DNA of 64,000 bases from Rhodanobacter sp. DHB23 (lineage in GTDB: Bacteria > Pseudomonadota > Gammaproteobacteria > Xanthomonadales > Rhodanobacteraceae), in assembly GCF_014842975.1 (NCBI RefSeq), contig NZ_JACYXK010000017.1, forward strand, positions 27,640-91,639, read 5' to 3'. Below are positions 18,276-27,362 of the stretch, piece by piece. The notes below the pieces were generated by a model that had not been told where the DNA came from, ran no database searches, and saw nothing but the letters and a program-made list of their open reading frames with translations. Every line of letters starts with the position of its first letter. The stretch's first letter is position 1. The translations under genes were made by a program, and so were the position numbers.

Positions 18276-19436
18276 TCAGTGGTCGCGCACCGTCTCGGCC
18301 GGCGCCGCGTCGCCCGCCTTCTGCGCATACGGCAGCACGTCGTCCACCAGGTGGATCAGGAAGCGACCAGGCTGCTCCAGCATGATCATGTGCGCCGAAT
18401 CGGCGAACACCACCAGCCGCTTGGACGGCGCCTGCAGCTTGTCGAACCACTGCTCGGCCAACGTGTGCGACGTGGTGTTGTCATGCGCGCCGACGAACAT
18501 CACCACGGGGCAACCGAACCGGGTGGTGCGGTCGAAATCTACCGACAGCAGCGGCTTGAGCAGGTGCTTCAGCGAGAAGACGCTGCCTTTGCCGATGGCG
18601 CTGACGTCGCTTGCGCTGTAGTCGGGCGACAGGTCCCAGGTATCCGCCGCGAACTGGTAGTCCTGGCGCCCCCAGGCGAGGCCGCCGTAGTACATCTCCC
18701 ATTTGTCGCGCACGCTGATCTGGTCGAGCGTGATGCCCTTCAGCCCCGGATAGGGCGCGATCGCTTCCAGCTCGCGCACGGCGGCGGCATTGCCGTGCGC
18801 CTTGGCTTCGCGCATGGCGAAGGCGTAACCGTCCTCTTCGTTGCGGCGCATGTTCACGACCTGGCCCACACTGATATAGGCGTAGAACCAGTCCGGGTGG
18901 CGCTGCGTCAGTTCCACGCCCAGCACGCTGCCCCAGGAGTGCCCCATCACGAAGATCTTCTGCCTGTGGAAGCGCTGGCGCAGGTAGTCCACGACCTGGG
19001 CCGCATCGTCGGTCATGCCCTCGATGCTCATGCCCGGCGCCATCAGCGCTTCGGTATTGGCGGCATAGGTCTTGCCTGCGCCGCGCTGGTCCCACTCGAC
19101 CACGGTGAAGTAGTCCTGCCACGGCGACTCGAACGTCCAGGCCTGCGGCATGTCCGGCGATGCCGGGCCGCCGTGCAGCACCAGCAGGATGGGGTTGCGG
19201 AGATCGCGGCCGCGTATCGTCAGCCACTGGTCGATACCGTTGATGCGTACCTTGATCTGCTCCTGGATGCCGTTCTGCGAAACGATCTTCTGGTTGGCGG
19301 CGATGACGCCGGTGACCTGGGCTCGCGTCATCCAATGCGCGGCATCCTGTTCCGCCGCGGTGGCACCCGCGACACCTGCCGTCACGAGCGTGGCCGCAGC
19401 CAACAGGGCACCGACTGCCCGCCGAATCTTCTTCAT
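18276..19436 (-). CDS. Secreted alpha/beta hydrolase, proline-iminopeptidase-like (S33)
   Basis: A 386-aa protein with a Sec signal peptide (KKIRRAVGALLAAATLVTAG, cleavage near GATAAEQ). The alpha/beta-hydrolase core has oxyanion motif HGGPASPD, EWDQRGAGKT, nucleophile elbow GHSWGS, acid in VGAHDNTT and catalytic His in DSAHMIM, so the triad looks intact. HGGPG-like plus DQRGAG motifs are typical of proline iminopeptidase-like enzymes. It sits inside the permease array between pairs 8 and 9 on the same strand with short gaps (54 and 78 nt) and TGGAGTG before ATG 19436. It may process or destroy the exported compound; this is inference from position. Confidence 0.88.
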   Translation of the reverse strand: MKKIRRAVGALLAAATLVTAGVAGATAAEQDAAHWMTRAQVTGVIAANQKIVSQNGIQEQIKVRINGIDQWLTIRGRDLRNPILLVLHGGPASPDMPQAWTFESPWQDYFTVVEWDQRGAGKTYAANTEALMAPGMSIEGMTDDAAQVVDYLRQRFHRQKIFVMGHSWGSVLGVELTQRHPDWFYAYISVGQVVNMRRNEEDGYAFAMREAKAHGNAAAVRELEAIAPYPGLKGITLDQISVRDKWEMYYGGLAWGRQDYQFAADTWDLSPDYSASDVSAIGKGSVFSLKHLLKPLLSVDFDRTTRFGCPVVMFVGAHDNTTSHTLAEQWFDKLQAPSKRLVVFADSAHMIMLEQPGRFLIHLVDDVLPYAQKAGDAAPAETVRDH

Positions 19437-19490
19437 GCATCACTCCATCAAGGTCAACGATTGGTGGCGGGTTCCCCCGCCCATGGAAAA

Positions 19491-20702
19491 TCACACGGAC
19501 CGCGTCGCCACCACCGGCGGCACCGCCGCCGCGCGCAACGCCGGGCCGAGCACCGCGAGCTGCCCCAGCACCCACAGCGCCAGCGCGCCCATCGGCAGGT
19601 AGTACAGCGGCAGGTGCGGCAGTTCGTAGAACTTCATCAGCACCGCGTTGATCACGTAGGCCAGCAGCATGCCGAGCGCGATGCCGAACGTGACGATCAG
19701 GAAATTCTCGGTCTGGAAGTAGCGCAGGATGTCGCCGCGCGTGGCGCCGATCGCACGGCGGATGCCGATCTGCTTGCGCCGCTGCGCCACCCAGAAGCTG
19801 GCGAGGCCGACGATGCCCAGTGCGGTGACGAGCAACAGCGCGACGATCACGCCGACCAGGATGCCGGCCATCGCGCGATCCGCCTGAAAGTAACTATCGC
19901 GCAATTCGCCAATCGTGCGACTGGCCTGCTGGTCGAGCACGGCCTCGGGAACGATGCTGGCGATCGCCGCACGCGCATCGCGCAATACCTGCTGCAAATG
20001 CGCCGGGTCGGCACGTAACAGGTAGTTGTTGGTGAGTTGCTTGCCGGGCAATGCCGGCACGAACACCGACCATTCGCGCGTGGACGGCCCGCCCTCGCCG
20101 CCACCTGGTCGCGCGAAATGCGCCAGCACGCCGGCCACGCGAAAGTGGTACTTGCCCATCCAGAACTCCTTGCCCAGCGGCGATTCATCCGGCCACAGAT
20201 GCCCGGCCAGCGCGCGCGTCACCCATACGGAGGCGTCCGCCGGCAGGAAGTTTTCGACGGCCTGGAAATCGCCCTGCGCAGGCGCCGAACCGGCTACAAC
20301 TTGCAGGCCAAGCGCCTCGAAGCTGCCCGGCCCTGCGACATAGAAATCCACCACGCCACCGGAATGCTGGCCTGCCGCGTCCAGTGTGATGCCTGCGGTG
20401 CCGGCATGGTTGCCGAAGGGCACCGCGTTGATCACGCTCACCGACTGCACGCTGGGCAACTTACCCAGGCCGGACAGCACGCGCGCATTGACGTCGTTTG
20501 CATTGCAGTCGTCGCAATCCAGCGTGATCTGTGCGAGTGCGGCCTCGTCCACGCCACTGTGGATGTTCATCGCCTCCATGCGCGAGGCGATCAGGAAGCA
20601 AGCGTTGCATAACACCGCGCAGGCAAGCGCGACTTCCAGCGCGATCAGCAGCGTGGCGAGGCGATGTTTGCGCAGTGCCGAAAGAATGGGCTTGATCTGC
20701 AT
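19491..20702 (-). CDS. FtsX/MacB-type permease, pair 8 B
   Basis: A 403-aa protein, MQIKPILSALRKHRLATLLI onward. TM1 LEVALACAVLCNACFLIASR is cysteine-rich. The periplasmic part contains IHSGVDEAALAQITLDCDDC, an unusual Cys-Asp cluster. Coupling motif RRKQIGIRRAIGATR; tail VPPVVATRSV. The start ATG 20702 lies 44 nt after the A stop; the open frame upstream of it overlaps the A gene and lacks family character. Confidence 0.92.
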   Translation of the reverse strand: MQIKPILSALRKHRLATLLIALEVALACAVLCNACFLIASRMEAMNIHSGVDEAALAQITLDCDDCNANDVNARVLSGLGKLPSVQSVSVINAVPFGNHAGTAGITLDAAGQHSGGVVDFYVAGPGSFEALGLQVVAGSAPAQGDFQAVENFLPADASVWVTRALAGHLWPDESPLGKEFWMGKYHFRVAGVLAHFARPGGGEGGPSTREWSVFVPALPGKQLTNNYLLRADPAHLQQVLRDARAAIASIVPEAVLDQQASRTIGELRDSYFQADRAMAGILVGVIVALLLVTALGIVGLASFWVAQRRKQIGIRRAIGATRGDILRYFQTENFLIVTFGIALGMLLAYVINAVLMKFYELPHLPLYYLPMGALALWVLGQLAVLGPALRAAAVPPVVATRSV

Positions 20703-20746
20703 GGTGGCGGTACCTTTATGGAAAGCGCTCTGGTTGGGAGTGCGCA

Positions 20747-22036
20747 TCACAAAGCCTTCAGTTGCAGCGCCGGCGCGACGCGACAGGCACGCCACGCTGG
20801 CAACACGCCGGCCAGCACGCTGGTGGCGATCGCCACCGCGAACGTGGCCAGGAACATCGGCAGGTCGAGGCGGATGAGGTCGGCGTAGTCAGTCGGCTGC
20901 CGGCGCACCAACCACAGGCCCGCCATCGTCAGCAGCCAGCCGCCGATGCCACCGAGCAGGCCAAGCAGCCCCGCCTCCACCAGGCATTGTGCGAAGATCG
21001 CCGCGCGGCTCGCGCCCAAGGCGCGGCGCACGCCGATCTCGCCGCTCCGACGCAGGAACTTCGCCAGCAACAAGCCAATGGTGTTGAACAGGCAGATGGC
21101 GAGGAAGGCGAAGGCCAGCCAGTTTTGCAGGCGCACGTCGTCCGGCACCACGCCAAGGTAATCCAGCCACTGCATCAGGCTGCGCAAACGCGTGACGCCG
21201 CTGGTGAAGCGGCCAAGCGATTTCTGCTGCGCGGCGTAATCGCCCAGAAACTGCTTGTACGCGGACACCTTGGCGGCATCGTCCAGTTGCACCCACAGCC
21301 CAACCCATTCGCATGGTGCATTCTGCAGATGGCCTGGCGTGGATGGCATATCCCAGCAGGTGAACTGCATGAAATGGCCGTCGTTGATCTCCAGGCCGGA
21401 GGTCAGCGGCGTCATCACGTCCTGCGGCCTGGTGTAGTTTCCCCATGCCTCGTAGAACAGCGGCGCAGGCCGCCACGGCTTGAGCACGCCGACGATATGC
21501 AAGTCGCTGCGACCCAGACGCAGGGTGCGGCCCACGCTATTGGCACCGCCGAACAGCTTGTTGTTGAGATCGTCGGAGATCACCACTACCCGCGCATGTT
21601 GCGCGTCATCGTCCGCGCTCCAGCCGCTGCCATAGTGGAACGGTACGCCGAACATCGGGAAGAAATCCGTCGTGGTCGAAAGCATGTCCAGCTGCAGTGG
21701 CGGCACGGCGGACTCCGGCGCGACTACTTTGATCGCGCTGTTCACGATCAACGCTTGGCGGTCGGCGCGATGTGCTCCCCACAGATCCATCGCGGAGTGG
21801 TAATCCATTACGTAAGCCGGCTCCTTGGCATGTGGCCGGGCGATGTCCGGATTCAACTGCGCATAGAACAGGTGCGCGCTCCTGCCCGGCAGCGGGTCGC
21901 CGGACAGGATGTGCATCACCGTCAGCGTGGTCATGGACGCGCCGATACCCACCGCGATGGCCAGCACCATCAGCACGGTGAGCACCTTGTTGCGCTTGAG
22001 GCTGCGCAAGGCCAGGTCCAGGTAATAGCCGAACAT
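20747..22036 (-). CDS. FtsX/MacB-type permease, pair 8 A
   Basis: A 429-aa protein, MFGYYLDLALRSLKRNKVLT onward. Subgroup-2 signature ILSGDPLPGRSAHLFYAQLN. The cysteine pair encloses 14 residues (FTC ... APCEW). Coupling motif SGEIGVRRALGASR; tail VAPALQLKAL. Seven in-frame codons precede ATG 22036 but the conserved N-terminus and the AAGGAG-like site favour this start. Confidence 0.93.
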   Translation of the reverse strand: MFGYYLDLALRSLKRNKVLTVLMVLAIAVGIGASMTTLTVMHILSGDPLPGRSAHLFYAQLNPDIARPHAKEPAYVMDYHSAMDLWGAHRADRQALIVNSAIKVVAPESAVPPLQLDMLSTTTDFFPMFGVPFHYGSGWSADDDAQHARVVVISDDLNNKLFGGANSVGRTLRLGRSDLHIVGVLKPWRPAPLFYEAWGNYTRPQDVMTPLTSGLEINDGHFMQFTCWDMPSTPGHLQNAPCEWVGLWVQLDDAAKVSAYKQFLGDYAAQQKSLGRFTSGVTRLRSLMQWLDYLGVVPDDVRLQNWLAFAFLAICLFNTIGLLLAKFLRRSGEIGVRRALGASRAAIFAQCLVEAGLLGLLGGIGGWLLTMAGLWLVRRQPTDYADLIRLDLPMFLATFAVAIATSVLAGVLPAWRACRVAPALQLKAL

Positions 22037-22088
22037 TTCCGTTTCTCCTTGTTGCATTTCCTTCCCCCGCTGGCGGAAGAAGGGGAAC

Positions 22089-23318
22089 TCACGCGCTCCG
22101 CGTCGCCACCACCGGCGGCACGTTCGCTGCGCGCAGCGCTGGACCGAGCACGGCGAGCTGGCCCAGTACCCACAGCGCGATCGCGCTGACCGGCAGGTAG
22201 TACCAGGGCATCCGCGTGATTTCGTAGTGCCGCATCAGGTACAGGTTGATGCCGTAGGCCAGCGACATGCCGAGCACCACGCCGGCGCCGCTGAGCAGGA
22301 AGTTCTCGGTCTGGAAGTACTGCAGGATGTGGCTGCGGCTGGCGCCCACCGCGCGGCGGATGCCGATCTGCTGGCGCCGCTGCCCCACCCAGAAGCTGGT
22401 GAGGCCGACGATGCCGAACGCGGTCACCGCGAGCATCACGACGCAGACCAGCACCAGCATCCACGCCATGCTGCGCATGTCGGCGAAGTACTGGTCGCGC
22501 ATGTCCGAGTAGATCGCGCTCTTGGTCACGCCGTTGGGATTCAGCTCGTCGAGCTTCTGCTCCGCAGCGCGCATCACACGATCACGGTCGCCCGGCGCGC
22601 TGCTCAGCACATAGCGCCGGAGGTTGCCTTTGGAGCCTTCCGCGCTCATCGGGAAGAAGGCGCTGTAGTAGTTGGCCGCCTCGCCCGGACCATCGATGTT
22701 CGGGCGCAGCACGTCGGCGATCACGCCGACCACGGTGTAGTAATGCGACGTGGTGTAGTAGGTCTTGCCCAGCGCCGACTGCCCGGGCCACATGCGCTCC
22801 GCGATGCTGTGCGTCACCAGAGTCACGTGCGTCTCCGGCAGGGGCGCGCTGCCGAACGAGCTGTCCGCGTAGTCGTCGGCGTTGAAGAAGCGCCCTTCCA
22901 GCAGGCGCAGGCCCAACGCCTTGTCGGCACCTTCGCCGAGGAAGAACAGCGAGAAGTTGACCGTCTTCTTGTCGAAGACGGACACATCCGGCGAGGTACC
23001 GAAGCTCCATCCCCAGTTGTTGTGGCTGAGCGGCAAGGTGCTGATTGCCCCTGCCGCCTGCACGCCGGGAATGCCGCGCAGCGCCGCGAGGTTGCGCGGG
23101 ATGTCGCTGCCGGCGGTTTTCTCGTCGGTGCCGCTCAGCCCGACCATGCTCAGGCTGTGCTCGTCGATGGCATTGGGCAGGCGGATGGCGCTCACGCGCT
23201 GGCCGATCATGAACACGGCATTGCACAGCACGGCGCAGGTCAGCGCGATCTCCAGCACGATCAACACGGTCGGGATGCGGTGCTTGCTCAGGCTGGCGAG
23301 TATCGGACGGATTTCCAT
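22089..23318 (-). CDS. FtsX/MacB-type permease, pair 7 B
   Basis: A 409-aa protein, MEIRPILASLSKHRIPTVLI onward; subgroup-2 TM1 LEIALTCAVLCNAVFMIGQR. The periplasmic domain includes TLVTHSIAERMWPGQSALGK. Coupling motif RRQQIGIRRAVGASR; tail VPPVVATRSA, the only B tail ending RSA. ATG 23318 is 10 nt after the A stop, with TGAGGAG as combined stop and Shine-Dalgarno; the longer frame overlaps the A gene. Confidence 0.93.
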   Translation of the reverse strand: MEIRPILASLSKHRIPTVLIVLEIALTCAVLCNAVFMIGQRVSAIRLPNAIDEHSLSMVGLSGTDEKTAGSDIPRNLAALRGIPGVQAAGAISTLPLSHNNWGWSFGTSPDVSVFDKKTVNFSLFFLGEGADKALGLRLLEGRFFNADDYADSSFGSAPLPETHVTLVTHSIAERMWPGQSALGKTYYTTSHYYTVVGVIADVLRPNIDGPGEAANYYSAFFPMSAEGSKGNLRRYVLSSAPGDRDRVMRAAEQKLDELNPNGVTKSAIYSDMRDQYFADMRSMAWMLVLVCVVMLAVTAFGIVGLTSFWVGQRRQQIGIRRAVGASRSHILQYFQTENFLLSGAGVVLGMSLAYGINLYLMRHYEITRMPWYYLPVSAIALWVLGQLAVLGPALRAANVPPVVATRSA

Positions 23319-23328
23319 GGGTATCTCC

Positions 23329-24636
23329 TCAGCTGGCCTTGAGTTGCGGTGCCGGCGCCACCGCGCAGGCACGCCATGCGGGCAGCAGCCCGGCGATCAG
23401 GCTGGCCACCAGTGCCACCACGAAGGTGAACAGGAACATCGACAGGTCCAGGTGCGCGAGGCTGGCGTACTCGGCAGGCTGGTGGCGTATCCCGAACAGG
23501 CCCAGCTCGGCAAAGCCGAGGCCGAGCAGGCCGCCGACCAGGCCGACGATGCCGGCCTCGACCATGAACTGGCCGAAGATCGCACCGCGCGTGGCGCCCA
23601 GCGCACGACGCACGCCGATCTCGCGCGAGCGGCGCAGGCACTTGGCCAGCAGCAGGCCCACCGTGTTCAGCACGCAGATCAACAGGAAGCCGTACGCCAG
23701 GCCGGCCTGCAGCCGCACGTCGTCGGGCACTACCTGCTGGTCGCGCAGCCAGCCCATCAGATCCAGCAGCGCGGTCTCGTCGCGGCTGAAGCGACCCTGG
23801 GCCACCTGTTGCTTCGCATAGTTGGCGAGAAACGTCCGGTAGTCGGCCACGGCCGCCTGGTCCGGCAGCTCGACCCACATGCCAAGCCACATGCACGGCG
23901 CGGCCGCGAGGTTGTCGACATCGGTGACCGCGTTGTAGCACTCGATGTCCTGCGGCCCCATCTTCAGGTCCATGGCGGTCTTCAGCGGCAGGAACATCGC
24001 ATCGCCATCGCCGCCGTAGTCATGGCCGCCCAGGTCCAGCGCATAGAAGCGCGGCTGCGGCGACCACGGCTTGAGCACGCCGACGATCCGGAAGTCGTGG
24101 TCGTTCATGCGGATCGTCTTGCCCACGCTGTTGGCGCCGCCGAACAGCTTCTGGTTGAGGAAGCCCGCGATCACGATCACCCGGGAACCACCCTCGTCGT
24201 CCGCCGCCGTCCAGCCGCTGCCGTACTCGAACGGCGCATCGAACAGGCCGAAGAAATCCGCCGTTGTCTGCACTCCGTCGCTGTAGAAGGGCCGCTCGTT
24301 GGCCCGCTGCGGCGCGATCTTGCCCGAGGTCAGCGCCACCGCCGCCTGCCGCTTCGCGCGGTGCGCGTGCAGCAGGAACATCGCGTCGACGTAGGTCATC
24401 GTCGCCGGCGGCTCGGTCTGGCCGGCGATATAGCCTTCTTTGGCGTTGGGATCGACCTGCGCATAGAACAGCCGGTCGCTCTTCTGCGGCAGCGGATCGC
24501 CCGAAAGCAGCCGCAGCACGGTCGTGGTGGTGATGCAGGCGCCGATGCCCAGCGCCAGCGACAGCACCATCAATCCGGTGAGCACCCGGTGGCGTTTCAA
24601 GCTGCGCAAGGCCAGGTCTAGGTAATAACCGAACAT
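23329..24636 (-). CDS. FtsX/MacB-type permease, pair 7 A
   Basis: A 435-aa protein, MFGYYLDLALRSLKRHRVLT onward, with LLSGDPLPQKSDRLFYAQVD after TM1. The cysteine pair encloses 14 residues (IEC ... APCMW). Coupling motif SREIGVRRALGATR, with R in place of the usual G; tail VAPAPQLKAS. Preceded by TGAGGAG. Confidence 0.93.
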   Translation of the reverse strand: MFGYYLDLALRSLKRHRVLTGLMVLSLALGIGACITTTTVLRLLSGDPLPQKSDRLFYAQVDPNAKEGYIAGQTEPPATMTYVDAMFLLHAHRAKRQAAVALTSGKIAPQRANERPFYSDGVQTTADFFGLFDAPFEYGSGWTAADDEGGSRVIVIAGFLNQKLFGGANSVGKTIRMNDHDFRIVGVLKPWSPQPRFYALDLGGHDYGGDGDAMFLPLKTAMDLKMGPQDIECYNAVTDVDNLAAAPCMWLGMWVELPDQAAVADYRTFLANYAKQQVAQGRFSRDETALLDLMGWLRDQQVVPDDVRLQAGLAYGFLLICVLNTVGLLLAKCLRRSREIGVRRALGATRGAIFGQFMVEAGIVGLVGGLLGLGFAELGLFGIRHQPAEYASLAHLDLSMFLFTFVVALVASLIAGLLPAWRACAVAPAPQLKAS

Positions 24637-24657
24637 GTCCGCTTCTCCTCAATTGCA

Positions 24658-24684
24658 GCCCTCTCCCGCAGGCGGGAGAAGGAA
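24658..24684. repeat. CCCTCTCCCGC palindrome between pairs 6 and 7
   Basis: Arms CCCTCTCCCGC and GCGGGAGAAGG with an AG loop, in the 52-bp gap between the pair 6 B stop and the pair 7 A start. Confidence 0.65.
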
Positions 24685-24688
24685 GAGT

Positions 24689-25924
24689 TCACACGCTGCG
24701 CGTCGCCACCACCGGCGGCACGTTCGACGCACGCAGCGCGGGACCGAGCACCGCAAGCTGGCCGATGCCCCACAGCACCAGCGCGCCCACCGGCAGGTAG
24801 ATGCCGGGCAGGCGCGGCAGTTCGTAATGCAGCATCAGGAACAGGTTGAGGCCGTAGGCCAGCACCATGCCGAGCGCGATGCCGAAGCTGGCGAGCAGGA
24901 AGTTCTCGGTCTGGAAGTAGCGCAGGATGTCGCCGCGCGTGGCGCCCAGCGCACGGCGCACGCCAATCGTGCGGCGGCGCTGCCCCACCCAGAAACTGGC
25001 CAGGCCCACGATACCCAGCGCGGTGACGGTGAGCAGCGCCACGATCACGCCGACCAGGATGCCGGCCATCGCGCGGTCGTCGGCGAAATACTCGCGGCGC
25101 GCCGCGTCGTAGGTGCGCTTCACCAGCACCACGCGATTGGGATCAAGTTGCTTGAGCTTGGCCACTGCGGCCTTGAGCACCGCTCCGCGCTCCTGCGGCG
25201 ACGTGCGGAGGATGTAGCTGGAACCGTCGGCCGCCGTCATGCTTATCGGCAGCACCGTGCTGTACTGGACGCCCTGCTCCAGCTGTTTCGGCCGCGCCAG
25301 GCTCGCGACCACGCCGATGACGCGGAACGGCAGGTTGTTGCCGAAATAGACCGTCTTGCCCAATGCGTCCTGCCCTGGCCACAGGCGCTTGGCAAGCCCG
25401 CGGGTGAGAATGATCTCCTGCGGCAGGCCACGCGCGTCGCCATCGTGCAACGCCTGCACCGCCGCATCGAAATCGACGTACTCGCCGGGCTGGAAATCGC
25501 GTCCCGCCACCAGTTGCGCACCCAGGGTGGGCAACAGACCCGGCCCTCCCATGAACTCCGCGACTTGCGCGGTCTTCTGTTGCTGGCGCGGATCGAGCAT
25601 GAGGCTACCGTTGGAGTCGCTGCCGAAGCTGAAGGGCAACTGGTTGGCCACCGCCACCTGCCGTACTCCGGCAATCTGCCGCAAGGCGGCCAGGTCCGCT
25701 TCCGTCTGCGCCTTGGCATCGACGTTCTTGCCGACGTGGCCCAGCTGGATCTGCACCAGCTCGTGCTCGGCGATGCCACTGGGGAGATCCATGCGCTGCA
25801 GGCGCTGGCCGATCAGGAACACCGCGTTGCAGACGATGGCGCAGGTCAGCGCGATTTCCAGGATCAGCAACCACGCCGTGGTCTTGTGCCGCCGCAGGGT
25901 GGAAAGGATCGGTCGCAATTCCAT
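24689..25924 (-). CDS. FtsX/MacB-type permease, pair 6 B
   Basis: A 411-aa protein, MELRPILSTLRRHKTTAWLL onward; TM1 LEIALTCAIVCNAVFLIGQR is the subgroup-2 consensus. PSGIAEHELVQIQLGHVGKN follows. Coupling motif RRRTIGVRRALGATR, with T replacing the usual Q; tail VPPVVATRSV. The gap to pair 6 A is 82 nt, the longest palindrome-free A-B gap. Confidence 0.93.
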   Translation of the reverse strand: MELRPILSTLRRHKTTAWLLILEIALTCAIVCNAVFLIGQRLQRMDLPSGIAEHELVQIQLGHVGKNVDAKAQTEADLAALRQIAGVRQVAVANQLPFSFGSDSNGSLMLDPRQQQKTAQVAEFMGGPGLLPTLGAQLVAGRDFQPGEYVDFDAAVQALHDGDARGLPQEIILTRGLAKRLWPGQDALGKTVYFGNNLPFRVIGVVASLARPKQLEQGVQYSTVLPISMTAADGSSYILRTSPQERGAVLKAAVAKLKQLDPNRVVLVKRTYDAARREYFADDRAMAGILVGVIVALLTVTALGIVGLASFWVGQRRRTIGVRRALGATRGDILRYFQTENFLLASFGIALGMVLAYGLNLFLMLHYELPRLPGIYLPVGALVLWGIGQLAVLGPALRASNVPPVVATRSV

Positions 25925-26006
25925 GGTGTCGCCTCATGCCCCAAGCGGAGCGTTTTCTTGAGAAGTGCGGCCATCGACGGCCGCTCCCGCGTGCAGGGCA
26001 AGCGGA

Positions 26007-27314
26007 TTAATTGCTCTTCAATTGCAGGGCAGGCGTCACCTGGCAGGCGCGCCACGCGGGCAGCAGGCCGGCCAGCAGGCTCGCACCCAGCGCCAGCAGA
26101 AAGGTGGCCAGCAGCATCATCGGATCGAGATGCGCCAGCGACGCGTACTCCGCCGGTTGACGGCGCACCAGCCACAGGCCGGCCAGCGCCAGCAGCAGGC
26201 CGCCCGCGCCACCGACCAGCCCGACCACGCCGGATTCCACCAGGAGCTGCGCGAACAGCGCGCGGCGCGAGGCACCCAGCGCACGGCGCACGCCCAGTTC
26301 GCCGGCATGGCGCAGGAACTTCGCCAGCATCAGGCCCACCGTGTTCACCAGGCATACCAGCAGGAAACCGAAGGCCAGCCCCGCCTGCAGGCGCACGTCG
26401 TCGGGCACCACCTGCTGGTAAGCCAGCCATTGCATCACGTTGCGCAGCCGCACGTTCGGTGGCCGCTGGAAACGCCCCAGCGCCTTCTGCTGCTCGGCGT
26501 AGTGCAGAAGGAACTCCTTGTACCCGGCGACCTTGGCCGGGCTGTCCAACTGCACCCAGAACTGCAGCCACGCGCAAGGCGAGTCATGGTCCGGCGCCTG
26601 GCCGGAGCCCCCGTTGCCCCAGCAGTCGACGCTGCCGTCGTGGGCCATGCCGAGGTCCTGCGAGGTGGACAGCGGCAGGAACACGCCTTCGTTCTCGTTG
26701 TAGTTCTTGCGGTTCAGGTCGTAGAAGTTCGGATTGGGGTGCCAGTCGCCGATCACGCCGACGACGCGGAAGGCCGAGCCATCCAGCCGCAGCGTCTTGC
26801 CGGTGCTGTCGCCGCCGCCGAAAACCTTGTCGTTGAGCTGGCTGCTGATCACCACTACCCGCGCATGCGCATCGTCTTCCGCCTCGCCCCAGGCATGGCC
26901 ATACTCGAACGGCACGCCGAACATGGGAAAGAAGCCTGCCGTGGTGAAGCGCATGTCCTCGTAGAACGGATCGAACGCGCCGTTCTCGGGCTGTATCGCC
27001 GCATCGCCGCCGGTCATCAGCGCCTGCCGGTCCGCGCGCTTCGCCTGCAGCAGGTTCATGCCGTCGATCCAGGCCATTTGATCCATCGGCTCCGTCTTGC
27101 CTGGCAGGTAACCATGGCCGTCACGGGGGTCGAGTTGCGGGTAATACAGCGACCCGCTGCGCCCCGGCAGCGGATCGCCGGACAGCACGTGCAGCACGGT
27201 AAGCGTGGTCATCGAAGCACCGATGCCCAGCGCGATCGCCAGCACCATCAGCGCGGTGAGCGCCTTGTTGCGCCGGAGGCTGCGCAAGGCGAGGTCGAGG
27301 TAGTAACCGAACAT
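26007..27314 (-). CDS. FtsX/MacB-type permease, pair 6 A
   Basis: A 435-aa protein and a good consensus representative of subgroup A2: MFGYYLDLALRSLRRNKALT, then VLSGDPLPGRSGSLYYPQLD, FPMFGVPFEYGHAW and FGGGDSTGKTLRL. The cysteine pair encloses 15 residues (VDC ... SPCAW). Coupling motif AGELGVRRALGASR; tail VTPALQLKSN. GGAGGAG precedes the ATG. Confidence 0.94.
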   Translation of the reverse strand: MFGYYLDLALRSLRRNKALTALMVLAIALGIGASMTTLTVLHVLSGDPLPGRSGSLYYPQLDPRDGHGYLPGKTEPMDQMAWIDGMNLLQAKRADRQALMTGGDAAIQPENGAFDPFYEDMRFTTAGFFPMFGVPFEYGHAWGEAEDDAHARVVVISSQLNDKVFGGGDSTGKTLRLDGSAFRVVGVIGDWHPNPNFYDLNRKNYNENEGVFLPLSTSQDLGMAHDGSVDCWGNGGSGQAPDHDSPCAWLQFWVQLDSPAKVAGYKEFLLHYAEQQKALGRFQRPPNVRLRNVMQWLAYQQVVPDDVRLQAGLAFGFLLVCLVNTVGLMLAKFLRHAGELGVRRALGASRRALFAQLLVESGVVGLVGGAGGLLLALAGLWLVRRQPAEYASLAHLDPMMLLATFLLALGASLLAGLLPAWRACQVTPALQLKSN

Positions 27315-27362
27315 CTCTGTTTCTCCTCCAAATCCCCCTTCAAGGGAGAGGCTTCAAAGCCG

